NCBI GenBank assembly: GCA_024399965.1
Contig: JAKSNJ010000009.1
Location: 1 to 64,000, forward strand
DNA: 64,000 nucleotides
Reading direction: 5' to 3'
From: Paludibacteraceae bacterium
Lineage (GTDB): Bacteria; Bacteroidota; Bacteroidia; Bacteroidales; Paludibacteraceae
The notes below the pieces were generated by a model. The model had not been told where the DNA came from. It saw only the letters and a program-made list of their open reading frames with translations, and searched no databases. The number at the start of each line of letters is the position of its first letter. The stretch's first letter is position 1. The position numbers and the translations under genes were made by a program. Shown piece after piece: positions 54,501 to 61,890 of this stretch.

Positions 54501-54934
54501 AGGCGCGTGTGCTGAATCTCTTGCAGCAACGAGAGAAACTGAAGCATACCTACCACCAGCAACTCATTTCGATGGATACGCACAAGCAGGAAAAGACACC
54601 CGATGACCTGTTCTTAGCGCGCTTGATGGCGTTTATGGATCAGCAGATGGATAATAATAACTTGTCTGTGGACGAGATGGTGGAGTATATGAACATGGGT
54701 CGCACCGTCTTCTTTAACCGCCTCAAACAATTGACGGGCTTAAGTCCGGTTGAGTTCATTCGTGAGGTGCGTATCAAGCGTGCCGTGCAACTGTTGGAGA
54801 TGAAGAGTTACAACATCACAGAGATAACCTATATGGTGGGCATGAGCGATAGCCGCTATTTCAGTAAATGCTTCAAGCAGGTGATGGGACTGACGCCCTC
54901 GGAGTATAAACGTAGTTTACAAGGAGCAAAATGA
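51578..54934 (+). CDS. Hybrid two-component system regulator (HTCS)
   Basis: A one-protein sensor and transcription regulator of 1118 residues. A signal peptide is followed by a periplasmic two-component propeller with reg_prop repeats (GLSQNTVSCILQDAEGYMWF, GLLWLSTYDGGL), a Y_Y_Y domain, a membrane segment near 568-590, a HisKA domain with His620 (NISHELRTPL), a HATPase, a receiver domain with Asp915 (VLSDLMMPNMDG) and an AraC-type HTH at the C terminus. The propeller is shorter than in most HTCS. The ligand is probably a glycan fragment, but no polysaccharide-use genes adjoin. The start is GTG directly after rfbA. Confidence 0.92.
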   Translation: MKGRTSYWLMLLVLLVDSLPVVASVPHYMVQHYSVEDGLSQNTVSCILQDAEGYMWFGTWDGLNRFDGYKFVVSRPDSVDGGISYSNRIDALRLEDGKVYPMAATKGDSIYVDRHGIIWQVDDKQGISRYRDGAWKRFCPPLDPRYAGQLRRNFFVVEDQSGALWVNPTGGGFSRYNYEEDVLEWPFHGLTNMVHTAYVDRQGLLWLSTYDGGLDCVNLSMQPFNLQDLRTGRDPVGEVRAMMLEGNDLHIYQRDYRMVYCAAQTSYGLLLGTKGYGVIGLPFTCDYADVYSILEVGETLYVGTYGNGIVTYTNGQRKDYGAGLKVRDLLWADSTLWAATTSGLLVGDSLIDFYDVRCLLQDRKGRIWCGTFGGGLYQVVKDVEGVHLLHQNTYSTIVLAIVEDFEGNIWYTGETDITCYQADQGTFQRYKVFNGETGACFNEAKALSMGEEVVFGYNHGYCRFRPSDIHQSSFVPPLMITDIEYRNRSSVSVAFAALDYAAPSKILYSWQLSGVDDDWVEPTSERKAYYTNLKPGKYIFQLRSTNSEGVWVDNVRQVTITVERAFWQTGWMVLLILILLGIIGWVVLRFLRANNALKQEVEVEQKVTDIKLRFFTNISHELRTPLTLILGPVDNLLTKENLSPSVREQLEIVSGNARRMLRMINMLLDFRKLQQNQLKMKVSPIHFWNLVEDTCNNFNKEAQKKSITFQKQLLTGDDLVWVDHEKMETVLFNLLSNAFKYTPDGGTITVQLTDKDDFLILAVKDTGCGIPKEKRSVLFERFRSNNELKGTGTGIGLNLTKELVDMHHAYIEVTSEVGKGSVFTVLIRKGNEHFGTDVEIVVGDAVPATAKVKAGAHRWVVPEHKPVMLIVDDNEDMRSFIESIFSDLFTIHTAADGIEALDLIQQTMPQIVLSDLMMPNMDGIELLKRLRQNDATASLPIVLLTAKTAIESQLEGLEHGADDYITKPFSPAYIKARVLNLLQQREKLKHTYHQQLISMDTHKQEKTPDDLFLARLMAFMDQQMDNNNLSVDEMVEYMNMGRTVFFNRLKQLTGLSPVEFIREVRIKRAVQLLEMKSYNITEITYMVGMSDSRYFSKCFKQVMGLTPSEYKRSLQGAK

Positions 54935-55431
54935 GTATGCAAAAACTGTTGATAGGTATATGTGTCGGTATGCTGGTAGCCGGTTGTGGCCGTACGCAAC
55001 CGCAACGGCCTACTTTCCTGCACGAGGAGCCGGCTACGGACACGACGGTGCTACAAACCATTACGATGAACCAGCGTATGGCAGAGGAGGCCGACCGCCA
55101 ACTGATACGCTATGCAGAGGGATATGTATTGTTGGAGGAGAATGTGTGGGTAAAAGGATTGGACGAAGCAACTCAACCTTTGACGGAAAACGAGTTGGTG
55201 TCGCTACATGCGCGCTTTTATTCGTTGGATAGCGTGCTATTAGAGGACCACCAGCACGAGGTCACTGTTGGTCGCATTGAGGATATACAGGGGATTGTAT
55301 CGGTGGTGAATAAGATGGAACGAGGCGACTCGGTGTCCCTTCTCGTGCCGTGGTACGAGGCATTTGGCAGTGCCGGTAACGGGCAAGTGCCGCCTTATGA
55401 AAACCTGCGTGTTGAATTAACAATACAATAA
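54931..55431 (+). CDS. FKBP-like lipoprotein (GldI-like)
   Basis: A 166-residue lipoprotein (GMLVAGCG) with an FKBP-type domain in its C-terminal half: IEDIQGIVSVVNKMERGDSV, VPWYEAFGSAGNGQVPPYEN and LRVELTI follow the peptidyl-prolyl isomerase fold. Some active-site aromatics are replaced, so catalysis is doubtful. It overlaps the regulator stop by four bases. Its partner is the DUF4827 lipoprotein next to it. Confidence 0.75.
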   Translation: MSMQKLLIGICVGMLVAGCGRTQPQRPTFLHEEPATDTTVLQTITMNQRMAEEADRQLIRYAEGYVLLEENVWVKGLDEATQPLTENELVSLHARFYSLDSVLLEDHQHEVTVGRIEDIQGIVSVVNKMERGDSVSLLVPWYEAFGSAGNGQVPPYENLRVELTIQ

Positions 55432-55434
55432 GAT

Positions 55435-55965
55435 ATGAAGAACTATTTATCCGTAATGGTAGTGCTGGCGTTGTTGCTGACCGGCTGTCAAGCCACAAAC
55501 ACCTATTCCAAACTGCTGAAGAAAGAGAAAGCGCTCATCGAGGAATATATCGCTCGTGAGGGCATCAACGTGGTAGATGAGAAACCGACGGTGTGGGGCG
55601 AAAAGGATTACTATGCCGTGCCCGGATATGACAACTTGTATATTCACATTATCGAGGAAGATACGACTGCCCGCAAGGCGGAGGCAGGGCAAACGATACT
55701 GATGCGCTACAAGAAATACGGTCTCACTGCCTATTCTGACACCACGCGCTATTGGACCACCGATGATGGTGGCTATCCTATTTCGTTTACTTTGGGTGAT
55801 GTGTCCGACAATTACTATTGCGCCGGCTGGACGGTCGCTATCGGAGTGCTGCCCTATAGTGGGGGGCACTGCCGTATCATTTGCCCAAGCAAAATGGGCT
55901 TTACGGAGGACAATAATAGTGTCACTCCCTACGGATATGAATTAACATATAAAATCAAACCATAA
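55435..55965 (+). CDS. DUF4827 lipoprotein
   Basis: A 176-residue outer-envelope lipoprotein (ALLLTGCQ) of the DUF4827 family, thought to be FKBP-like. It shows a helical first part and then GQTILMRYKKYGL, SFTLGDVSDNYYCAGWTVAIG and a final YGYELTYKIKP. DUF4827, an FKBP gene and glmM are commonly adjacent in Bacteroidales, which supports both this call and the order here. The function is probably chaperone-like folding in the periplasm, by inference. Confidence 0.8.
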   Translation: MKNYLSVMVVLALLLTGCQATNTYSKLLKKEKALIEEYIAREGINVVDEKPTVWGEKDYYAVPGYDNLYIHIIEEDTTARKAEAGQTILMRYKKYGLTAYSDTTRYWTTDDGGYPISFTLGDVSDNYYCAGWTVAIGVLPYSGGHCRIICPSKMGFTEDNNSVTPYGYELTYKIKP

Positions 55966-55977
55966 AGAATAAGAACC

Positions 55978-57357
55978 ATGAGTTTAGTTAAAAGTATTTC
56001 CGGTATTCGCGGTACGATAGGTGGCCGTGTTGGAGAGGGTTTAAGCCCCGTTGATGTAGTTCGTTTTACGGCAGCGTATGCCACGCAAAGACGGCGTATG
56101 ATGCCCGATAATAATACCATTGTAGTCGGGCGCGATGCGCGTATCTCCGGCAGTATGGTCAATCTGCTGGTCAGTGGTACTCTGATGGGAATGGGGTATA
56201 ATGTGGTCAACATTGGCTTGGCTTCTACTCCGACCACCGAAGTGGCTGTTACGGGCGAACACGCCGCCGGAGGTATCATCCTCACCGCCAGCCACAATCC
56301 CAAGCAGTGGAATGCCCTCAAACTGCTCAACGAAAAGGGCGAGTTCCTCAACGATGCCGAGGGTAAGGATGTGCTTGCTATTGCAGAGCGTGAGGACTTT
56401 ACTTTTGCGGAAGTTGATGCTTTGGGCACGATGGTTGAGAAGGATTATCTGCCCTACCACGTGCAGAAAGTGCTGGGCCTGCAGCTGGTCAATCAGGCTG
56501 CTATTGAGAAAAAGAACTTCACCGTGGCAATTGATTGCGTCAATTCGGTGGGTGGTCTGGCTATTCCAGCCATCTTGAAGGCATTAGGTGTCAAGAACAT
56601 CATTGAGTTGAACTGCGAACCGACAGGCCATTTTGCACACAATCCGGAACCGCTACCGCAGCACCTGACCGAGATAAGCGAACTGCTTAAGTCCGGCAAA
56701 GCCGATGTTGGTTTTGTGGTGGACCCTGATGTTGACCGCTTGGCTATTATTTGCGAGAATGGGGATATGTTCGGTGAGGAATATACTTTGGTCAGTGTGG
56801 CTGACTATATCTTAGGGCATACGTCCGGCAATACGTGTTCGAATATGTCATCCACACGTGCTTTGAGCGATGTAACGCGTCTGCACGGTGGGCAATACAC
56901 GGCTTCGGCGGTGGGCGAAGTCAATGTCGTGACCGAGATGAAGCGCGTCAATGCCGTGATAGGTGGTGAGGGCAATGGTGGCGTTATTTATCCTGCTGCT
57001 CATTATGGCCGTGATGCCCTCGTGGGTATTGCATTGTTCCTCAGCTCGTTGTGCGAGAAGAATATGAAGGTGAGCGAATTGCGCAAGACCTTCCCCAATT
57101 ACTGCATTTCCAAGAACCGTATCGACTTGACTCCAACCACCGATGTAGATGCTATCTTGGCAGCCGTTAAAGAGGCATACAAGAACGAGCGTATCAACGA
57201 TAAAGACGGTGTCAAAATAGACTTTGCGGAGGGTTGGGTACATTTGCGCAAGAGTAACACGGAACCCATCATTCGTGTCTATAGCGAGGCGGAGACGATG
57301 ACCAAGGCCAACGAACTCGCCCAACGTATTATAGATAAGGTTAACGCTATCCTCTAA
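55978..57357 (+). CDS. glmM: Phosphoglucosamine mutase
   Basis: Converts glucosamine-6-phosphate to glucosamine-1-phosphate for UDP-GlcNAc. The 459-residue alpha-D-phosphohexomutase has Ser105 in TASHNPKQWNALK as the phosphoserine, the metal loop DPDVDRLA, the sugar loop GEGNGG and the phosphate site RKSNTEPIIRVYSEA. Phosphomannomutase activity is an alternative, but this short bacterial form next to cell-wall genes favours GlmM. Confidence 0.9.
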   Translation: MSLVKSISGIRGTIGGRVGEGLSPVDVVRFTAAYATQRRRMMPDNNTIVVGRDARISGSMVNLLVSGTLMGMGYNVVNIGLASTPTTEVAVTGEHAAGGIILTASHNPKQWNALKLLNEKGEFLNDAEGKDVLAIAEREDFTFAEVDALGTMVEKDYLPYHVQKVLGLQLVNQAAIEKKNFTVAIDCVNSVGGLAIPAILKALGVKNIIELNCEPTGHFAHNPEPLPQHLTEISELLKSGKADVGFVVDPDVDRLAIICENGDMFGEEYTLVSVADYILGHTSGNTCSNMSSTRALSDVTRLHGGQYTASAVGEVNVVTEMKRVNAVIGGEGNGGVIYPAAHYGRDALVGIALFLSSLCEKNMKVSELRKTFPNYCISKNRIDLTPTTDVDAILAAVKEAYKNERINDKDGVKIDFAEGWVHLRKSNTEPIIRVYSEAETMTKANELAQRIIDKVNAIL

Positions 57358-57362
57358 CCTCT

Positions 57363-58082
57363 ATGAACATCCTCCTCGTAAACGACGATGGTTGGGGAGC
57401 CAAAGGGTTAATGACTATTTTGCCCCACTTGCGCCGAATGGGCAACGTCACGGTGCTGGTGCCTGATGGCCCGCGTAGCGGTATGAGCAATGCCGTTACT
57501 GCCACGCGCCCTGTGTCGCTACGTCAAATAGAAGACCATGTGTATGTTACTGACGGTACGCCCAGCGACTGCGTCAAACTGGCTATCAACGTGCTATTCA
57601 AGGGCGATGTCGGTCAAATCGACTTAGTGATTAGTGGTATCAACCACGGCTCCAATGCATCGGTCAATCTGATTTATTCCGGTACGATGGGGGCGTGCTT
57701 TGTCGCTGCCGAACATCATATACCGGCTATTGGCTTTTCCATAGATGATATGTCCGAGAACCCTGATTTCTCCTACATGGAACCCTATTTAGACCAATTA
57801 CTCAATCGTGCATCGTGCATTGTACAACCGTCAACCCTATTAAATATCAACGCCCCCAAGGGAGTGATTAAGGGCGTTAAGTGGACGCGGCAAAGTCGCT
57901 CACATTGGACCGATGAGATGGCACCTCTTACGATGCCTGACGGACGGGTAGGGTATCGCTTGGCGGGATATATGGTCAACGATGAACCCGAAGCCACGGA
58001 CACCGACCTGTGGGCGTTGGAACACGGCTATGTGTCTGTGCAACCGTGTACGATAGATATGACGAACTATGCAGCGCTTTGA
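57363..58082 (+). CDS. surE: 5'/3'-nucleotidase SurE
   Basis: A 239-residue metal-dependent nucleotidase. LLVNDDGW (Asp pair), SGMSNAVTATRP, DGTPSDCVKLAI and SGINHGSNASVNLIYSGTMG are the metal and substrate motifs. The loop LLNRASCIVQPSTLLN is encoded by a dispersed heptamer repeat (57803-57836). Its end overlaps the next small gene by 14 bases, in a different frame. Confidence 0.95.
   Translation: MNILLVNDDGWGAKGLMTILPHLRRMGNVTVLVPDGPRSGMSNAVTATRPVSLRQIEDHVYVTDGTPSDCVKLAINVLFKGDVGQIDLVISGINHGSNASVNLIYSGTMGACFVAAEHHIPAIGFSIDDMSENPDFSYMEPYLDQLLNRASCIVQPSTLLNINAPKGVIKGVKWTRQSRSHWTDEMAPLTMPDGRVGYRLAGYMVNDEPEATDTDLWALEHGYVSVQPCTIDMTNYAAL
57803..57836 (-). repeat. Heptamer block inside surE
   Basis: Plus-strand ATCGTGC occurs twice at 57805-57818, followed by related seven-base words. 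Reverse-complemented, the block matches the thyA leader (29195-29227) with one insertion and one substitution. Confidence 0.8.
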
Positions 58083-58344
58083 TAAATATTGGATAGGCAT
58101 TGTGCTGGGACTCTTACTGCCACTGGCGTTTATTCTTATCTATTTGGACCACTTTAATCTGTGGTTCTTGTTGGACGTAGGCAAGGCGGCTTTCCCAACT
58201 TTCTCTAAGTTGTGTATGCTGGGTGTCTTCCCCAACTTGGCGCTTATCTTTGTCTTTTATACCACGGATACTTGGAACTTGAGTAAAGGGGTGCTTATTG
58301 GTGCCTTCCCCTATATGATTGCTGCTATTGGTCTAACTATATGA
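58069..58344 (+). CDS. Small inner-membrane protein
   Basis: A 91-residue hydrophobic protein with three predicted membrane segments (IGIVLGLLLPLAFILIYL, LCMLGVFPNLALIFVFY and VLIGAFPYMIAAIGLTI). Coupling to both neighbours (14-base overlap with surE, ATGA overlap with lpxB) suggests it is translated. Function is unknown; related small proteins are found between surE and lpxB in other Bacteroidales as far as I recall. Confidence 0.75.
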   Translation: MQRFDKYWIGIVLGLLLPLAFILIYLDHFNLWFLLDVGKAAFPTFSKLCMLGVFPNLALIFVFYTTDTWNLSKGVLIGAFPYMIAAIGLTI

Positions 58345-59516
58345 AATATTTCCTCCTTGCCGGTGAGGCGTCCGGCGACTTACATGCTTCCAATCTAATG
58401 CGTGCTCTCAAAAACGAGGACGCTGACGCTGTCTTTGTCGGTTTGGGTGGAGATAAAATGCGTGAGGCAGGGTGTCGCTTGCTGCAGGATTATCGCAAAA
58501 TGGCATATATGGGCGTGATTGCTGTACTGGCTAATTTGCGTAAGATACGGCAGAATTTCCAGATTGCCGAGCAGGGACTCTTATGCGAGCAACCCGATGT
58601 GGTGGTACTCATTGACTATCCCTCGTTTAATCTCAAGATAGCCAAGTTCTGTAAGAAGAACTTGCCAGCCACCAAGGTGGTATATTATATTCCGCCTAAG
58701 GTGTGGGCGTGGAAGGCGTTCCGTGTACATCAGATTGCGCGTTTGTCGGATCTTATTTTGGGTATTTTCCCCTTTGAACCGGCTTTTTATGCCAAGTACG
58801 GCTATAAATGCGAGTACGTCGGCAATCCGACGATGGACTCCATCCGCGAATATCAATCCTCTCATCTACAACCTACAACTTACAACCTACAACCTACCAC
58901 CCCCTTATTGAGGGGGTCGAGGGGTGTCCCCATTATTGCCCTATTGCCGGGTAGCAGAAAGGGCGAGATAAAAAACTGTTTGCCCAAGATGCTAAAAGCG
59001 GCACGCCAAGTTCGTCAATTCATCTCCTCTCACCCCCTTACTGAGGGGGGCGAGGGGTGTCAGATTGTCGTCGCCGCCTCCCCTGGCATAGACGATTCGT
59101 TCTATGCCCCGTATTTGCAAGGAGAGGAACTGACGCGTGACACGTATGATTTGGTGACGAAGGCGAGTGCAGCGGTAGTTAATTCGGGTACGGCGACCTT
59201 GGAGACGGCTTTACTTGGTTGTCCGCAGACGGCGGTGTATCATATTGCTTGTTCGCGTTGGTTGGGATGGATTAAACCGTTTATTTTTAGGATACCTTTC
59301 TTTACGTTGGTTAATATCATTCCGGCGCGTGAGGTGATTAAGGAATTGATTGCGTTTTATTTTACGGAGGACCGTATTGTGCAGGAACTGACGCGTTTGC
59401 TCACGGACGAACCCTATCGGCAACGGATTTTGGCGGATTATGATGATATTCGTTCTATCTTAGGCAACCACCCCGCTGCCACCACCGCCGCAAAGCAAAT
59501 CGTATCGTTGCAATAG
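58341..59516 (+). CDS. lpxB: Lipid A disaccharide synthase with three repeat insertions
   Basis: Joins UDP-2,3-diacylglucosamine and lipid X to form the lipid A disaccharide at the inner membrane. The 391-residue protein starts MKYFLLAGEASGDLHASNL and has GLGGDKMREAG, VYYIPPKVWAWK, YVGNPTMDS, IALLPGSRKGEIK and NSGTATLETAL. Between NPTMDSIREY and IALLPGS there are about 30 residues encoded by a heptamer array and a 29-base palindromic repeat. A second copy of the palindromic repeat encodes SSHPLTEGGEGC before IVVAASPG. Both sit in expected linker or loop positions, so function is probably kept. Confidence 0.93.
   Translation: MKYFLLAGEASGDLHASNLMRALKNEDADAVFVGLGGDKMREAGCRLLQDYRKMAYMGVIAVLANLRKIRQNFQIAEQGLLCEQPDVVVLIDYPSFNLKIAKFCKKNLPATKVVYYIPPKVWAWKAFRVHQIARLSDLILGIFPFEPAFYAKYGYKCEYVGNPTMDSIREYQSSHLQPTTYNLQPTTPLLRGSRGVPIIALLPGSRKGEIKNCLPKMLKAARQVRQFISSHPLTEGGEGCQIVVAASPGIDDSFYAPYLQGEELTRDTYDLVTKASAAVVNSGTATLETALLGCPQTAVYHIACSRWLGWIKPFIFRIPFFTLVNIIPAREVIKELIAFYFTEDRIVQELTRLLTDEPYRQRILADYDDIRSILGNHPAATTAAKQIVSLQ
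58866..58900 (+). repeat. Five heptamer units inside lpxB
   Basis: CTACAAC units with one TTACAAC and a last CTACCAC; the array ends on the first base of the palindromic repeat. Confidence 0.9.
58900..58928 (+). repeat. 29-base palindromic repeat, lpxB copy 1
   Basis: CCCCCTTATTGAGGGGG (58900-58916), TCGA, then GGGGTGTC. Same architecture as the right end of the DUF559 element. It is translated in one frame as PLLRGSRGV. Confidence 0.9.
59033..59061 (+). repeat. 29-base palindromic repeat, lpxB copy 2
   Basis: CCCCCTTACTGAGGGGG then GCGA and GGGGTGTC, in the same orientation, 133 bases after copy 1 but in another reading frame (HPLTEGGEGC). Confidence 0.9.
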
Positions 59517-59851
59517 CAATATCCAGTTTGGTCATTCTGGTCAAAAAATGGCAGACATAGCGATTTGAAAGATAATCGCGCAAAAAGCGTTTATTGACGC
59601 TTGTTTTGGCAAATAGAAAATCTGGTAAATTTTGTACCCAAAACAAGGTGACGATAAATGTCTGTTGTTGGTATGTATTACGCCCAAAATTAGGTGTATA
59701 TGTATGCCAGCGTGGAGACATTATAGTCTATTCTTGTACAAGGGTTTACCAGAGCCTCTATTTGGAGAATAGGCAAATATGGTTCCACGCTTTTTTGTTG
59801 TAATATTATTCGGGTTGGTCGGAACCACCGCCCACAAACAACAAAAAGACA
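59517..59851. other. Gene-free stretch after lpxB
   Basis: About 335 bases with no convincing ORF. The word ATGGTTCCACGC near 59779 and GTCGGAACCACC near 59818 can pair (GGTTCC with GGAACC). A short ORF at 59594 has no family signature. I see no clear promoter of TAnnTTTG type before the next gene. Confidence 0.5.
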
Positions 59852-61513
59852 ATGAGTTTATCATCTATTCGTTCTTGGTTTAGTTCAAGTAAAACAAAGT
59901 TGTTTTATGCATGTAGCCTATTTATGTTACTTCTGATTCTTGTTTATCCGTGTTGTATATACATGTGTAAACAGAATACAGGATTGAGTTATCTGTTAAC
60001 TAGCGTTATTTTTGCACTACCTATTGTTGGTTTGTCATCTTTGATTCATCGTAAATGGATATATTGGGTTGTAATCGCTGTACTTACTATATTTTCAATT
60101 GCAGAATTAACGATGGTTGATTTGTATGGTGAATACCTTTTGCCAGGTTCTATATATTCTTTTATTCGAACCAATTCACAAGAAGCATCAGAATTTTATA
60201 AAACAAATTTGGGAGAAGTAATAAATTGGATACCTGTAGTGATGCTATGTGTGATTAGTGGATTGCTATATTCGATTCCAAAATACCTGAAGTGGTTGGA
60301 AGGGGTAATGTTGTTATTAACCATACTACTTCCAACAGGTTTTGTATTCTATAAAATGGTGGGGTTTTATAATAACCAACTGACATTGCGTTACTATGTA
60401 GATAAACGGATTTTGAATAGACCTCCGTATAATATTGTATATCAAAGTTTACAAACATATAATGAAATAAAAAAGCGAAAGGCGGTAGAACATGCTAAAG
60501 ATATAAACTTTGGAGCAAAACAAGTAACCAAAATCGACAAAAAACAAGTTTATGTTTTAGCAATAGGAGAATCTCTTAGGTATGACAATATTTCTCTTAA
60601 TGGGAAATATCCACGCTCTACAACACCACGGCTAGAAGCATTAGATAATCTTGTGCTATTTGATGATTATTATTCCCAAGCGTGTCTCACAATGTATTCT
60701 ATTCCCCAATTAGTTACAAGAGCTACTCCTGATAATTATCAATTAAATTTTGCTGAACGGTCTATCATAGAGCCATTTCGTGAGGCAGGTTTTCATACAT
60801 ATACTATAGTTAATAACAATTTGTTGTCGTATGAAAAATATCTTAGTGATGGAGTGGATTCTTTAATTATTATTCATAATGTTGTGAAAGATGGTGAAAT
60901 ACTATCTGGTGATAAAACGATTGTACATATTATTGATTCATTAGTTCAAGAACATGATAAATTGTTTATTCTTATCCAATTCTATGGTAATCATAGTTTT
61001 TTTACAAATTATGAAAAAGAGTTTGATGTGTATCAACCAAATTCTAATGACGAAGAAGCAATGCGCGACAGTATTTTATTAATTAATGCCTATGACAATA
61101 GCATATTATATACCGATTACATTTTGTCTTCAATTATAAATGTTATAGACCAACCAAATACTGTGTCAGGTTTTATGTTTATGTCCGACCATGGTGAGTT
61201 TATTGGGAATGGCGGTGCGGGTCATGGAGGAAATTGCACACCACTCAGAACCGAATATCATGTGCCGTATATATTTTGGTGGTCGAAAGGTTATGAGGAT
61301 ATATTCCCTGAAAAAGTTGCAATGGCAAAGAAAAACAAACAAGCAAAGATTAATGGTGATTGCGTTTTCTACTCGGTTTGTGATATGGCGGATATTCAAT
61401 TAGATTCTGCATACAATCAACCAACATGGAGTGTCGTGTCTCCAAAATTTAAGGAGCATCAACGATTGATTTTAGTACCAGACGGAGTGACGACAATTAA
61501 TCCTGACATATAA
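59852..61513 (+). CDS. Phosphoethanolamine transferase-like (EptA family)
   Basis: A 553-residue inner-membrane enzyme of the sulfatase/alkaline-phosphatase fold that transfers phosphoethanolamine, probably to lipid A or another glycan. About five membrane segments fill the first 185 residues. The periplasmic catalytic part starts VYVLAIGESLRYDNISLNGK (metal Glu) and has SQACLTMYSIPQLVTRATP, with the likely Thr nucleophile, MFMSDHGEF and HVPYIFWWS. It is much more AT-rich than lpxB and uses different codons, a sign of transfer. Such enzymes can change sensitivity to cationic peptides; this is inferred. Confidence 0.85.
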   Translation: MSLSSIRSWFSSSKTKLFYACSLFMLLLILVYPCCIYMCKQNTGLSYLLTSVIFALPIVGLSSLIHRKWIYWVVIAVLTIFSIAELTMVDLYGEYLLPGSIYSFIRTNSQEASEFYKTNLGEVINWIPVVMLCVISGLLYSIPKYLKWLEGVMLLLTILLPTGFVFYKMVGFYNNQLTLRYYVDKRILNRPPYNIVYQSLQTYNEIKKRKAVEHAKDINFGAKQVTKIDKKQVYVLAIGESLRYDNISLNGKYPRSTTPRLEALDNLVLFDDYYSQACLTMYSIPQLVTRATPDNYQLNFAERSIIEPFREAGFHTYTIVNNNLLSYEKYLSDGVDSLIIIHNVVKDGEILSGDKTIVHIIDSLVQEHDKLFILIQFYGNHSFFTNYEKEFDVYQPNSNDEEAMRDSILLINAYDNSILYTDYILSSIINVIDQPNTVSGFMFMSDHGEFIGNGGAGHGGNCTPLRTEYHVPYIFWWSKGYEDIFPEKVAMAKKNKQAKINGDCVFYSVCDMADIQLDSAYNQPTWSVVSPKFKEHQRLILVPDGVTTINPDI

Positions 61514-61557
61514 TCCAATATAATTCTGATATCAGTTTTCGTTATTATTGTTACGAT

Positions 61558-61590
61558 ACGTGGACGAAACGTTGACGAAGGGTGAAGCAA
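61558..61590 (+). repeat. Three 11-base units after the EptA-like gene
   Basis: ACGTGGACGAA and ACGTTGACGAA, then a degenerate third unit. Confidence 0.65.
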
Positions 61591-61593
61591 CCG

Positions 61594-61631
61594 TCAAGGA
61601 GCCGATTTGCAACTGCATTTCGGCTCCTTGA
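61594..61631. repeat. 38-base inverted repeat
   Basis: TCAAGGAGCCGA (61594-61605) pairs perfectly with TCGGCTCCTTGA (61620-61631), with a 14-base loop that can itself pair TGCA with TGCA. A poly-T tail is absent, so a simple intrinsic terminator is unlikely. Confidence 0.8.
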
Positions 61632-61717
61632 TAAAAAGAGGTACATACAAGACAAATCCTCCGAGGGCTACGGTGGTGCTACGGAAAAGAACAGGGAGGG
61701 GAGTGAGGCAGGGGTGT

Positions 61718-61761
61718 ATCCTATGTATATCATACGTATATCCAATGTATAACCCATTTGT
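61718..61761 (+). repeat. Four 11-base units before the M16 terminator
   Basis: ATCCTATGTAT-like units three times, then a degenerate fourth, in non-coding DNA. Confidence 0.8.
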
Positions 61762-61834
61762 GTCCTGTCAAATTGCACACGGATAGGCGCCAAGAGGGGG
61801 CAGGTGGCGCATGAGAGAGGGGAGACTGTCGAGA

Positions 61835-61852
61835 GAGTGTCGGCCGACACTC
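61835..61852. repeat. 18-base perfect palindrome
   Basis: GAGTGTCGGCCGACACTC, perfectly symmetric, 16 bases from the base of the M16 terminator. It could be an operator or part of the repeat family. Confidence 0.8.
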
Positions 61853-61858
61853 AACAAA

Positions 61859-61890
61859 AAAAACTGCCTGACGATTGCCAAGCAGTTTTT
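61859..61890 (-). terminator. Terminator of the M16 protease gene
   Basis: AAAAACTGC (61859-61867) pairs with GCAGTTTTT (61882-61890) around a 14-base loop; on the minus strand eight T follow. It lies about 80 bases after the M16 stop. Confidence 0.85.

Noticed and set aside
59594-59803. 69-codon ORF after lpxB
   Set aside because: No start context, family or conserved pattern; it probably arises by chance in the AT-rich spacer.
61594-61631. Intrinsic terminator of the EptA-like gene
   Set aside because: The stem is strong but no T run follows on either strand, so I list it only as an inverted repeat.
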